Source: Stenocarpella maydis
Lineage: Eukaryota; Ascomycota; Sordariomycetes; Diaporthales; Diaporthaceae
Assembly: GCA_002270565.1 (NCBI GenBank)
Contig: NQMI01000046.1
Coordinates: forward strand, 64,503 to 128,502
DNA: 64,000 bases
Reading direction: 5' to 3'
Each line of letters begins with the position of its first letter. Position 1 is the first letter of the stretch. The notes under the pieces were generated by a model. That model saw only the letters and a list, made by a program, of their open reading frames with translations. It was not told the origin of the DNA and searched no databases. The position numbers and the translations under genes were made by a program. Below are positions 44,405 to 56,529 of this stretch, piece after piece.

Positions 44405-45817
44405 TATTCTCTAAATAAAGTAATTATAAAAAAATATTACTTCAACAGAGCAGCAGTCTGGTTATTAGTCGCCACCTGGTCGAACAGTCTGGTATAATAA
44501 GTGTCGCCTTTCGCGCTTATTTCCACCGACATCCCGCGTGGTCTTGCGAGGCCGTGGCGCAAGCCTCGCCCGGTGCATCGGATCCTTATTCGCGTTCCTG
44601 CAGCTGGGCCATCCCTGCAGCGCGCCGGTACCTGCGCATCTTTGTACGATAGCTACTTACACTAGGTACGTTGCGGGTGCAGTACATACCTAGGTAGGGT
44701 AGGTAGGTATTTAGGTACCTGGCAATGAGTAGTCTTAGCAGCACCCTACTCGGACTTGCACGCACCCGCGTCTGCGCCTAAACCTGCGTCTGTGGCTGCA
44801 TCTCGCAACAACCCGCTCGGACGCCCAGATGAGGTGTGGAAAGCTTCCTGCTCCTGGGGCACTGGGGAGCAGCGGGCTATGTGTTCATCTGAGGCGTTGG
44901 GCAGAATGGGCCCAGTTTGGGGCAGGAAGCGGGCCCCGCAACTCGAAGACAAGATTGGTCTTTATGTGGTGGGTGTGTGCCTCGGGTGCCTGACCGTGCT
45001 GATGATGGCCGACTGGGTTCCCTGAGTCGGGTCATGGCTTGGCTAGGTCTTACACAGAGCTGATGCTAAAGCCGGGAGCTGTAAAGCCAGTGTCCAGTTG
45101 GGGAAGCCTGCTCCGGCCGGGAATGCGTTGAATCTACCTGCAACAGTGAGAGGTTTCCGTTGAGGCCAAGGTTGCCCGCGGCCGTCGTGGGAGCCGGATA
45201 CGGGCTCCGGAGAAGGTCAGGGCTCCGGGCAGGCAAGCAAGGCCCGCGGGCAGGCATTGAGCAATGGGTTGTGGATGGGCACGCCGCCGGCGTGCGTGAG
45301 AGGCCATCTCTGGTTTCCAATCTTCAACCTTGAGCTGAGGCTGGGCAGGCAGGCAGGGGGCATCCTGAAGTCATGTTTGAAGTCGTGCAGAGGACTGATG
45401 TGATAACGAGTCTGATTACAACAAGCTTCAGTCCCAGGGCTGGGGTCCCCACCAGCCGTTGACGGACGGGAAGAGACAGGCACAATGCAACACGGCGTTG
45501 TACGGCACAAGGGGCGGCGGCACAAAGGCGAGGCCGTCTTGGTTAGCCAAGCCGTCCGCCCAGAAGTGTGCAGCGGTTGGAGATAAGGTTTTTGGTCCTG
45601 TCGCAGAAGGAGTCTTATTGCTGTAATACATGTCGTAACCGCAGCAGACAAGCAGCGTGCCCTGTCAGCTGGCTGTCTGGACAGGATGCGTGACAGAATG
45701 CGATCAAAACATGGAATGGAAATCACCGGGACTTGCAACTCATCCCATAGTAGCAGAGTGCACTTACTCTAGCAGACTGGGAGACTGCATTGCATTATAC
45801 GGAGTACCTAGGTAGGT

Positions 45818-45864
45818 CCCAGACCCAGACCCAGACCCAGAGCCAAGCAAAGCAAAGCAAAGCA
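45818..45864. repeat. (CCCAGA)n and (AGCAA)n microsatellite
   Basis: About four CCCAGA units are followed by about four AGCAA units. Simple repeat, no gene. Confidence 0.7.
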
Positions 45865-46616
45865 GGCACGCCTCCTGTCCTGCGTTGGACATTATATGTG
45901 CAAGGCAAGCCGATATTGGTTGTGGATATTGTTCATACCACAGTGATCTGCCTGGCTAGGTTGTCATGTATGTAATCAATCAATCAGCTTGCCAGTCTAT
46001 AATCTAAGTAATTACCCAGCAGCCTACCTGCTGGTTAGGTTTTTAGATAGGTACATAGTATCTAGGTAGGTAGTGAGGAGGAATACTGTGGGGTATAGCG
46101 TCCCTATGCGTTGGTGTTTACCCATACTAGCCGGGTACTGTAGAAGTAGCAGTCTTGTTGTTTGAAAGTCTGAGAGGGTGGATCTACATCATAGGACAGT
46201 GTACTTACATTAATTAAAACCTCCAAGTTACAAAGTCAAGGCTACACAGCTGCAGGGCCTCAGAAGCATCGGGACCCAAGTCACCTTTACCTGACAGGCA
46301 TGCAGGTGTTTCACTCCCCGTCCTTAGGCCCAGCCACGAACCCCCAAACCCGGTCCTAATAGCGGGCCCATGTCGCCTGGCCCGGCCTCGCCTCGCGCCA
46401 GCTCCATCCCCTATGCTACTACTGCTCCCGGCGGGCCTCCCACTGGAGCACATGCAGCATTCTTCCATTTCATCCCAAGCCGCCATCCCCGCTCGCCAGA
46501 GGCCACCACACAGACAAGAAACGCCTCGTGCCGATCTGACTAGGACAGGCCAGACACGGCCGGTGCAGGGCCAGCACAGGGCCGGGGCTTCTTGCTGGGA
46601 GCGGAGGAGCAGAAAA

Positions 46617-46715
46617 GGGAGGCAGGGGAAGAAAAGAAAAGAAAAGAAAAGCAGAAAAAGGAAAAGAAAAACAAGACGAAAAGGAGGGGGGGGGAGAAAA
46701 GAAACCAAAAGAGAG
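46617..46715. repeat. Purine-rich low-complexity tract
   Basis: Almost purely A/G on the plus strand, including an AAAAG pentamer run. It generates spurious Lys/Arg-rich and Phe/Ser-rich frames. Confidence 0.7.
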
Positions 46716-47841
46716 AGGAAGCTGTCTGTGTGTGCTACTGGGCATCATCGAGTCGATGTCTCTCACCAACCAGCAGCTCGCCCTACAAGAAACTTAACTT
46801 AACCTTAACCTCCCTCCCTCTGATCTCCTTCTCGCTCGCCCGCTCGCTCTCCCTCCCTCCCTGACCCCGGCTTGCCATGCCAATGGCCAAATCGACAACG
46901 CCAGCTTGCCAAGCCGGGCTCCAACTGCTGCTCCTGCTGCTACCTTTGCTACCGCTGCTGGCGCTGCTGCTTCCCACCTCGACCAAGAGCTAGAGCTGTC
47001 CTGTTTTGATCCTGTACCGACAACATACACTAAACTAGCCCTCTCCTCGGTCCGGTTCGTCGCCGCCTTCCCGCTACCTATACTAGCTTGCTGCTCCTCC
47101 ACTCGACCGGACATCCACTCTACAGTGTGCATCATCACATTACGGCGAGAGAGGGTGAGAAATCACGGATTGGATCATGCCTGGCCTGGGGACAAGACCG
47201 CCCCACAAATCTCGACCCCGTCCCCACGGTACGATAACGAACAAGACCCCTTCGCTCGCAGTCTTTGCTCGCTCTCTCGCCGAGCAGTCACATCCCACAT
47301 AGACAGCCTCGAGTCCAGCTCAGCCTCTCTCTACCGCTCCCTCCCTCCTCGCCCTCCTGCCGCGCGAGGCTGCCTGCCAGGATAGAGCATCACGTTGGGA
47401 CCCTGCCAGCCAGCCTGCGCCAGCCACAACACCAATAGGCACCCAGCGCGACTCCGACCCCGTTTGCCCGGCTGCCCTGCGAACCCACTTGAGAGCCTCG
47501 CCTACACCACTTGACCCATTGGAAGCCAGAGAAGCCAGCAGAAGCCAACTGCGCCCGCCTCTGATTCGCAACCTGCTCTCCACCGCGCCGATCGTGACTC
47601 GACAGCTGCAGTACTGTATATCGCACCCGCGGTAGCGACTGCATCGCACCTGCGGCCCGAGGGTGGGTACGGACGCATTCGCCTGGAGCTTCTGGACAGT
47701 CTGGAGCCGAGCCCGCCTTCTGGAATATTTGGCACTTCTCTCTTGCCACCGGTAGACGCCAGCTGGTCGCCTCCGCTCCAATGCGCATCCTCAACGCCTC
47801 CGCGAATGTGGCCCGGTCTGTCGAGCATTCATCCTGCCGGA

Positions 47842-50800
47842 ATGGATGCCCGCCAAAAGTCTCCAGACGGTTCCTCTCGTCAACCTCCGCGGCCACGCCG
47901 GCCCTCGGCCTCTCTTAATTCTGTCCCCTTGCAGCAAACATTCGACCCGGCCTCTGCCCTAGACCCCGGCGGAGCACCGGTAATAGGTTCGAAATGCCCC
48001 TTGCTTAGCTCCTCTCCTCCTCCTGATCCTGTACCCCAGCCCACTCGCCGTCAGTCACCCGTGGAGAATGGCAGTCTTGCACCCGGTCCCACGTATTTCA
48101 TGGCCACCTTGCCTTTCCCACGCACATCGTGGAAGGATTGGCTAACTCCCCCCCAGGGGCCATCCCACGCAGGACATCTGCCGGCAATCTTCGCAGCATG
48201 CCATATCGCCCTGGACACCCCACGAGCGCCCAAGCCACCCTACGGGTCGTGACACCAGATCCCGCCGAACGCGCCGCACAAGAGGCCACAGTCACAAACA
48301 GCTACGGTGAACCCGGCACGCCCGTGCCTGCTGCCGCCATCGGTCACACCTTCGGGCCAATGTCGCCACGAAGCTCCTCTCCGAGGTCTATACCGAACGT
48401 CCCTGGCAGCGCCATGTCTAGCTCATCGAGTAGTACCACCCGGCGACAGGGGGTCGTGTTCAACGACCACTTCCCCAGCTCCCTCAACAGCACCTCCTCG
48501 AGTCCTCCCGCGAGAGCTCCGGTCCGTCCCCGAGGCCACACGCTGGACAGCCCATATCGTCAGCCCTCCGCCGCGCCCGCCTCAGAAAGTTCAAGACACA
48601 GGGTGGGATCCGTGTCCTCTTCTGGGTCCATGGGCTCAATGCCGCCTCACGAGGACGCGCTGCGCGGTCCTCCCGTGCCGCGGCATTCTCCAGTGGTCGA
48701 GTCCGCAGGGTACCCTTCCGTCTATCCTGCGCGACCCACTGATCTGCACATCCATACCGGGAGCACCACCAAGGAAAAGAAAGGGCTCACTCGAGCCAAG
48801 CTAATGAAGCGAATCTCCCGACCAACCTCCCCGATGATGTCGCCACCCCCCTCTGTTGACTCATTACCGCTTCCTGTACCGACCGAAGATGCGAACAAGG
48901 TCCTGCTCCTGATGAAAACCCTCTGTGGCCGGATGAGAGGAGAGGCTTCATACCAGAGTGAGGCCAATGGCCAATGGTACTCGGGGCTGTGCTACGTAGA
49001 GGAAGAAAAGGGCAGCCTTATGTTTGATTCTGGAGAGCATGGCCCGTTCCACACGTCCGTCATCCCTGACCTGCGGGGATGTCGAGTGCTCCCCGTGCGC
49101 AAACCGGGCATGGAGCGGCCCTGTCTTGAGATCGTCAATTCTAGCACGGGCGTCGAGGTGCTCCTATGGCCTCACGTCGCAGAGGAGCTGGATTTGTGGC
49201 TTGCGGCCCTGCTCTGCTGGCAACAGGTCCGGCCGAGCGCCGGGCGGATCAACAGCCAGTCAACTACACCGACATCACAGTACAGGCCAGAGTTGATGCG
49301 GAGAGGATCATCCACCACATCGAATTCAGGCACAATCATCAAGGTCAGCAGGGTCTCGATATGGGACAAAGGTGCAGCTCATTCACCTCGAGCCATCGTC
49401 AAGAGGACATCCGCGCGGGATTTGCGGTCACCACAGAGGGGCTGGAGGAAGGTGTCTTGCATTTTGTCGGATAACGGGGAGCTCAAGCTCATCTCGGAAA
49501 ACGATGTCACGGTGCTCTGTATCATCTCGCTCACGCAGTTGTCGCGGTGCGCTATACAGCAGTTGGACAAATCAGTTTTGGATGAGGAGTTTTGTATATC
49601 CATCTTCCCGACGTACTCCTCGACCGCAACCCAGCTCTCGATTTTCAGGCCTGTGTACATCTCCCTGGATCACAGGGTGTTGTTCGAGGTCTGGTTTGTT
49701 TTGCTACGCGCCTTCACGGTGCCTGAGATTTATGCATTGGACATAGAAAACGACGACCAAGTCCTGGAGGTCACAGACTTCGACGCAGACCTCCCTTTTC
49801 AAATGTTCAGGGTCGAGAAAACCATCAACCTGCGCGTTATAGAGGCAAAAGTTGGCGGCCCCACCTCGCCGCACGCCGCGTCGCGGGATCGACATGGCAG
49901 GAACCACGACGATGCCTTCGTGGGAAACTATTTCGCCGAGGTCATGCTGGACGGCGACGTTCGTGCGCGGACAATTACGAAAACCGACACCCGAAATCCC
50001 TTTTGGCGAGACGATTGCGAGTTTGCGGACCTGCCGGCAAACTTGCCATATCTTTCTGTGATTCTGAAGCGGGTTGACGGAAACCTGGAAAGCATGGCCC
50101 ACCAGCTACAAGCATCGTTAGGCTTACCTAGGACCGGGAATCTGACCGAGGTATCCTGTGGCTCCGTGGACGTCCCATTGGCGCAGCTCGAACGAGGGAA
50201 GGATCACGAACAGTGGCTTCAAATCTACGATGAGCGGCAGCAGTCCATCGGCACGATGCTTTGTAAGGTTCGGCACGAGGAGGTTGTGGTGTTCATGGCC
50301 CGGGACTACCAGCCACTCTCCGAGATGCTTCACAAATTCAGCTCCGGGTTGACCGCGCAAATATCGGAGGCTCTGCCGGGACAACTGCGTCGCTTGGCAG
50401 AAATCTTTCTGAATATCTTCCAAGTGTCGACCACCGCAAGCGACTGGCTCATGGCGTTGGTGGAAGATGAAATCGACGGCATCGGACATCAGTCTCAGAT
50501 GAGGAAAATGAGATTCAGCCGCCGTCTCAAGTCTAGCGAGAATTTGGACATGTCGAATCCCCATGAGCGAGAGGCGGTCCGAGACATGGGGAAGTCTCTG
50601 GCCGGAGAGGCCAACCTGCTTTTCAGAGGCAATTCTTTGCTCACACAAGCCCTCGAGTTCCACATGAGACGGCTGGGAACTGAATACATCGAAGAGATCC
50701 TAGGCGACAAGATATTTGAGATTAACGAGATTAACCCAAACTGCGAGGTGGATCCCGGGAAGCTACAGCAGGGAGAAGACATTAGCCAGCACTGGGAACA

Positions 50801-52064
50801 GCTGCTGCAGTTCACGAATGAGATATGGGACTGCATTGCCAAGTCAGCGAGCAAGTTTCCCCCGGAGCTTCGACACATTCTGAAATATGTCCGCGCCGTT
50901 GCCGAGGACAGATACGGCGACTTTCTTCGGACCGTGGCCTTCACCAGTGTCTCCGGCTTCCTCTTTTTGAGATTCATCTGCCCAGCCATACTGAATCCGA
51001 AATTGTTCGGTCTGCTGCGAGACTACCCACGGCCTCGAGCTCAAAGGACACTGACTCTGATTGCGAAAGCATTGCAGGCACTCGCTAACCTTTCCAACAT
51101 TGGAAAGAAAGAAGTGTGGATGGAACCGATGAACCGCTTTCTCAGTACCCGGCGACAGGCTCTCAAGGACTTCATTGACGAGATATGCGCTATACCGGCT
51201 GAACGGTCAAGCTGCGTCCTACCCGCATCCTACTCGACCCCGATCACCATCCTAGGTCGCCTATCCCCCTTAGCCCGCGAGGGCTTCCCTTCTCTTCCGT
51301 ACCTGGTCGATCACGCCCGGGGCTTTGCGCTCCTCGTCAGACTATGGGTCGACAATCAGCCCCTCAGCGGCGACGCCGAAAACCAGTACGACGGCGACCT
51401 TCTCAAGTTCCACAGGTGCTGCGTCAGTCTCCAGCAGCGGGCGGACAGCTGCATGGCGCGCATAGACAGTGTCCGCGCAGCGGACCTTGAGAATTCCAGT
51501 CAACGCACAGACTCGGATGGTGCCCTTGCCGATGCTATGGAGCATGCCAGCCTCGCCGAATCGCTGAACACGGCGTCTCACAAATCAGGCACCAGCACCT
51601 CGTGGATGGACCGTGACCGGCCGCCCGGCTCGTCTGATGGTAGCTCGCTAGATGACTCTCGAGGCCAAGGACTGCGCTCTCACCGCTCGTCAGAGAGATG
51701 GGCCAGTGGACTGCGGCAGGCTGTGGGCAATAGCGGTGAGCAGTCAGACCGAAAGTATCATCACTATGGTTCCATGAAGTCTCTGCGTAGCGGAAAAAAT
51801 GCGCGAAAGTTCCTATCTGGTTTTCTTCGAAAGGTCGACCGAACAGACAGCCCGGAAGCCTCAGGCTCGAGCCGTAGCCCATCAGCATCGGCGTGGCAGA
51901 ACGGAAGTGGTGACAACAACACTGGTGCTGCATATAAACCAGCATCTGGCTCAACAACACCCACAGGCACGCAGAAAGGCAGGGACAAGGAAAAAGGAAG
52001 GGGCACCTTCGGCGGCCTGGCGGATGCCTGGAAAGAATTCGAACCGTCCAGCAGCAGACACTGA
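47842..52064 (+). CDS. Ras-type GTPase-activating protein with PH-like and C2 regions (about 1380 aa)
   Basis: The frame from 48129 to 52064 has no ATG at its left end. I propose a first exon 47842-48092 (ATG before DARQKSPDG), spliced by an 80-bp intron (GTATTT...GCTAAC...ACGCAG) to 48173. An ATG at 47806 is also possible. After a disordered Ser/Pro-rich N-terminus come two PH-like segments (about 327-436 and 474-606), a C2 domain (about 633-760) and the RasGAP domain (about 803-1160). The arginine finger is Arg902 (LLFRGNS) and the FLR motif includes Arg1017 (LFLRFICPAILNPK). The C-terminus is Ser-rich. The order resembles Bud2/Cla2, the GAP for the polarity GTPase Rsr1. The protein should switch off a Ras-family GTPase at the cell cortex. 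Start confidence is lower than product confidence. Confidence 0.88.
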
Positions 52065-53268
52065 AAGATTCATTTTCCGACATTACGAATCCGGTAATTT
52101 TCTATGCTATCATTGGGAACGCTCGGCCTTCACTTCTTCTACTTCTACAATTTCTCTTTTTCACTACCACTATTATAACGAAAGTCAACGCCCGGCGATC
52201 TGATGGGGTTTTAAGGAGAGGCGCGAGAAACAAAGTGAAAGGAAGGAGGCGCATTTTGGTGCATCCCAGAGGGGGCGGCAACCCATTAGTATTTTTAAAA
52301 TCACCGTTTACCACGTCACGCCGCAAATCACCATCTCTAACCTCACCAACCTCCTCCGTGCGTCCGCCTCCGGCCGGGAAACGGCTCGCATCAACGCGCG
52401 AGAAGGACGCCGCCTTTTGTTTACCCTCCTATTCTTGCTTCCTCACGTTTCCGTCATCGAGTCGGCCCTAAAAGATCTCGAATCACGATACCTATATTGC
52501 AAAACAGTTCTTGTTTCCCCCCCCTTCTTTTTTTTTTTTTTTAACAGAGACGAATTGATAGATCGGGGGTTTCTGTCTTGGATAGAGAGATACCACCATC
52601 GCCAACTTTTTCCTCTTATTTCATGGTTTACTGCCCTCAGGCTTTATTGTGAGCCGGCAACAGGCATATAAGGCTATTTCTCTGTAGGTCCGGACTTGAA
52701 CGCTAGGACGGCCGGGCTGGCTGGGGCTAGGTGGGTGAACGTAGGTGAATCAGTCATTCCGAGGTGGACAGCATCCTTGTGTATGGGAAGCTGGCACCTG
52801 AAAGCCCTCTGCGCTTTGCATCTTCGAGAGCACTTTTCTGCAGCAGGGGACTCTGCAGTGTGGAGATGGTGCATCGAGGGGCAGTGTGCGAATTGTCCAG
52901 ACGTGGCGCCCACCACTTCATTACCGTGGGAGATCAGCAGTCTACTGAAAATACCAAAGGCTCAAGAGAACACATCCTTGCAATCAATTACCACCCGCGA
53001 GTAACTTGGTCGTCATTCCATGTGGGTTGACTCAATGCTCTCTCATGGCTCATTATGCAGACATTCCGAAGGGTCTGCGGTGGTTGGTGGTATCTGAGAC
53101 TTCTCCCCTGTGAAACGCCCATCCGGAAAACCACTGATATGCCCCTTCCAAAATGTAAAGTGATAAACAGAAAAATCTCATAAGCCTTTTCCTCTACGGA
53201 CCTCTTTTTGAGCTGTTGCAAAGTCCTGTACCGTTCTCCTCCTAAACAGACATTGAACCCGGCAGACT
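52065..53268. other. Convergent intergenic region
   Basis: The 3' ends of the RasGAP (plus) and cyclophilin-40 (minus) genes face each other. It contains a T-run at about 52527-52542. No gene or repeat that I can support. Confidence 0.5.
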
Positions 53269-54540
53269 CTAGGTGAAGAACTTCTTGTAGGCAGCCTTCT
53301 CCTTGGCCACCCTTGCGGCGATGCTCTTCTTGACGTCCGCCAGCTCCTTGGAGATGGCAGCATCGCCGGGGACCAGCTTGTTGGCGGCGGTCAGGTCGGC
53401 CACGGCGTTGTCCTCGTCCCGGAGGCGCACGTAGGCCTGGCCGCGGCGGAACAGCGCCTTTGCCTTCTCGGCATCCTTGAGGCCCCCGACGGCAAGCGCC
53501 GAGGTGGCGAGGCTGGCGGCGCTGTCCCAGTTGCCGAGCTTGATGTTCATGAGCGCGGCGTTGCTGTTGAGCGTGAAGCGCACCGCGTCCATCTTGGCCT
53601 TGATGTCGGCCGAGGCGGCAGCGTCGCCCACGGCGTCGAGGTCGGGGTCCTCGTTAAGGTAACGCAGGCCCTTCTCGTACTTGTCCAGGGCAGTAGCCAC
53701 GTCGCCGGCCTTGAAGGCCTTGTTGCCGAACTCCTTGCAGTCGGACGCGATCTGCAACACCTTCTGTGCGGGCAGCTCCTCGGCGTCCTTGGCGCCACCG
53801 CCCGCGGCCTTCTGCTTGGATACCTCGTCCTCGGGGAAGTCCTCGTACGGGTCGCCGTACGCGTCGGGCTTGTTGGCGGCGGCGGTGGCTCGCTCGGCCT
53901 CCTCGCCCACCAGCTCGCCGCAGTCAGCGATGATGGCGTCTTTCTTGGGCTTGTCGCCTGGCTCTGTGGGAAGGTTCTCGATCTGGCGGATGATGGACTT
54001 GCCCGTAAGGACCTCGCCAAAGACGACGTGCTTGCCGTCCAGGTGGGGCGTGGGCACGGTGGTGACGAAGAACTGCGAGCCATTGGTACCTGCCAAACGC
54101 ATCTGTTAGCTGCAAACGCGGGTGTGAGGCAGTCCCGGCCTGGGAAGAGACAAGAGGCCGCACAACTCACCAGGACCAGCGTTGGCCATGGACAGCAGGA
54201 AGGGCTTCTCGTGCTTGAGCTCAAAGTTCTCGTCCTCGAACTTCTCGCCGTAGATGGACTCGCCGCCGGTGCCGTTGCCGTTGGTGAAGTCACCACCCTG
54301 GATCATGAACTGCTTGATAACACGGTGGAAGCCGGAGCCCTTGTAGTGGAGCGGTTTGCCTGACTTCCCGATGCCCTTCTCGCCGGTGCAGAGGGCCCGG
54401 AAGTTCTCGGCTGTCTTGGGCACGATATCATTGTACAGCTCGAAGACAACACGGCCGGCGGGGCGCCCGCCAATGGTGATGTCGAAGAAGACACGGCTGC
54501 GGCCTGCGGGCTTGGGAGCCTCGGTAGCCTCGGTAGCCAT
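53269..54540 (-). CDS. CPR6: Cyclophilin-40-type peptidyl-prolyl isomerase with TPR domain (396 aa)
   Basis: Two exons, 54540-54171 and 54089-53269, joined inside the cyclophilin domain ([11 protein letters not shown]). Residues about 14-185 are a full cyclophilin fold with the active-site run [16 protein letters not shown] and the [10 protein letters not shown] motif. After an acidic linker (about 185-225), residues about 228-385 form the TPR repeats ([34 protein letters not shown]), which in this family bind the C-terminus of Hsp90. It ends KKFFT. Cytosolic co-chaperone that speeds proline isomerisation during Hsp90 client maturation. Ortholog group CYP40/Cpr6. The length is slightly above the usual 370 residues, mainly from the linker. 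Confidence 0.95.
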
Positions 54541-55790
54541 GGTTGATGTGGTTGAAAGAAGGGGGGGGGGTTGTTGGTGTTAGAAGCTGGTTGGTGACAG
54601 CCTGGTTGGAAGTCGTGTCGTGAGGGAGGCACAAGCAGGTATACCGTCTATGAGAGGTGAGACGATGCGATGTGATGCGATGGGATGGATAATGCTGGTA
54701 GGGGTTGTTGTGGTCTAGACGGAGCTGCAGTCGAACCAATTGAAGACGCCAATGCCAATGCCAATGCCGAGCAGAGCTTGAGGATGGGCTGCAGCTTTAT
54801 TATTACCATGCAGGCAGCAGATGGAGCAGGAATGTTTGTGGCTTCCTCCCCTTACACCAAGAAAGGCTGCATGTCCTTCGTGAACCTTCTATGCAGCCAT
54901 CAAGCGGGGCTCACCAATGAGCCGAATCCCTGCCCAAAGAAGCTCAGGTCGGAAGGTGGGGTTCCTGCTGTGGTCTGGGGTCCTGCCCGCTACGGCATGC
55001 GATTCATCTTTCATGCCTAGGATTTACACTACTTCCCACAAGGATAGCAAGCAGACTTTCAAGCTCCACAGGCTACACACGCATCATGTATGTTGGTTGG
55101 TAGCTACAGAGGGAGTCATGCAGCAACCCATAGCCGGAAACGACAGTAGCCTCCTGTCTTGTTTGCCTACAGCTGGACAGCTAGGGAGCACCAGTCAAGA
55201 GATAAGATCTCCAGGGATGTGGAAACTACTTAGGTACTTAAGTTACGAGTGGCTGGAAACTTCCACTCACTTTAGATGCAATGCCTTCGGCCATGTGCCA
55301 TAGCATAGCTTGGCAGTGGGTCCAGCCAGCGTGAAAGTCGAGTTATGCAAAGATGCGAAGCTAGTGGTAGTATTTGAGTAGGGTGCGGTCACTACACTTC
55401 CTAGGTACACTGAATCACGTCATGCCCCTGGCTATATGAGCATAAATCCACACTCAAGGATTGTGTATATGTCTACTCTTTCTCTACCAAAGTGGTTCCC
55501 AACAAAGGTGCGATAAGAGACCTTGCAAAAGATGTGCAGCGGGGTAGACAATTAGGACCAACCTATGTGTGTGTGTTTCCTTGTACTTGGCTTCTCAAAC
55601 ATAAGCTAGGATCTAAATCTAGCCACACGCCATGCAGCCGCATATGGGTATGACAACATCACATGGCGAATTGTCCCTGGGAGCTCTTTTGACAGGTCAA
55701 TCCAAGCACCTCACATGGATTCAGATTCATAGTTGCTTGAGCCGAGAGCCTTGTAGTTATGATACTAGTCATCAGCTCTGGATGCTGTGT
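54541..55790. other. Intergenic, cyclophilin-40 promoter and deacylase 3' flank
   Basis: Tandem minus-strand genes are separated by 1.25 kb. The part next to the cyclophilin start (54550-54730) has runs of CCCCCCCC and TCCCATC-like repeats on the minus strand, typical of a fungal leader. No further gene recognised. Confidence 0.45.
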
Positions 55791-56529
55791 TCATTGAGTG
55801 CTGCCTGGCCTGGAGAGATCCTCGGCATCCTGCTGCTTCCCAGCGGTGAGCTCCAGTGTGACCTGGCAGCCTATAGTTAGCACGCCTGTTCTCTGTACCT
55901 CAGCACGAGGGGGGCAGGGAGGCATGTACCGGCCCGTCGTTCACTAACGCAACCTCCATCATGGCCTGGAACGCGCCATCCTTCACCTTTTCCGCGGCAT
56001 ATTCCCCCTTGACCTTGCTCAGAAAGTAATGGTACAGGCGTTTCGCCTCGTCCGGTGCAAGGGCCTGGTGGAAACTTGGTTTATTGCCTTTCTTGGTGGA
56101 GGCCAGCAGAGTGATCTGTGAGACACAGAGGACCTCGCCCCCAATGTCTTGGACGTTCTTCTTCCACTGTGAAAGTCTCAGGAAACTGCACGACACAAGA
56201 TGTATGACACAGGCGAGCAGCTCAGCCAAGTGTGAAACTGGGAGGGGAGGGAGGAGTGGAGGGAGGCGAAATACCCTTCCGCCGTTCTCATCGTCCCACA
56301 ATTTCAACTTGACAACCTTGGCCGCGAGGCTGTCGGCCTCTTTTTCCGTATCACCTGGGCCCACAGCAGCAAAGACCAGGACGCCCTTGCCAATGGAGGA
56401 AACCAGTTCTTTTTCCACCGTGACTGATGCTGACAGCACCCGCTGTAGTATGGCTGCGATTGACGGATGAGAATGGCTACTCGCGCACAAAGCAGGCATA
56501 CAGGAAAATCAAAATAACTCACCCTTCAT
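55791..56529 (-). CDS. DTD1: D-aminoacyl-tRNA deacylase (164 aa, four exons, 7-nt first exon)
   Basis: Removes D-amino acids (and glycine mischarged on tRNA-Ala) from tRNAs in the cytosol. The family start (MKAILQRV) is only reached by splicing: exon 1 is ATGAAGG (56529-56523), then 56453-56275, 56166-55930 and 55862-55791. All junctions are GT-AG and the last intron has a GCTAAC branch site. The two catalytic motifs are intact: SQITLLAST (the S-Q-x-T-L motif) and NDGPV (the N-x-G-P-V motif), the latter completed across the third intron as NDGPVTLEL. The predicted length matches the family. Without the splicing model the frame would begin with an unrelated N-terminus and lose the C-terminus. 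Confidence 0.92.

Larger units (their letters stand above)
42906..44640. other. Intergenic downstream of the PKS; microsatellite and short palindromic repeats
   Basis: No convincing gene. Frames at 43101-43478 and 43551-43937 lack family features. The stretch contains a (GTG)n microsatellite at 44044-44082. At about 44361-44404 it has two copies of a 20-bp unit, CTAAGCGCGAAGCGCGAT and CTAAGCGCAAAGCGCAAT, each containing a GCGC-GAA/AAA-GCGC palindrome. AT-rich sequence follows. Confidence 0.5.
44641..47841. other. Gene-free spacer and long leader of the RasGAP gene
   Basis: Contains several CCTAGGTA-type motifs (44687-44696, 45805-45814 and related copies near 46060), a (CCCAGA)n/(AGCAA)n microsatellite at about 45818-45864, and an A/G-rich tract at about 46617-46715. 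From about 46800 the plus strand becomes pyrimidine-rich (CCCTCCCT runs), as in long fungal 5' leaders, and leads up to the RasGAP start. Long frames here (46214-46708, 47390-47896 and others) overlap on both strands and arise from skewed composition, so I do not accept them. Confidence 0.5.

Noticed and set aside
46214..46802. Long overlapping frames on both strands
   Set aside because: They arise from the purine/pyrimidine-skewed tract; products are Lys/Arg- or Phe/Ser-runs with no domain.
47320..47896. Minus-strand frames of 108 to 168 codons
   Set aside because: They lie antisense to the RasGAP leader and first exon, lack domains, and are explained by high GC content.
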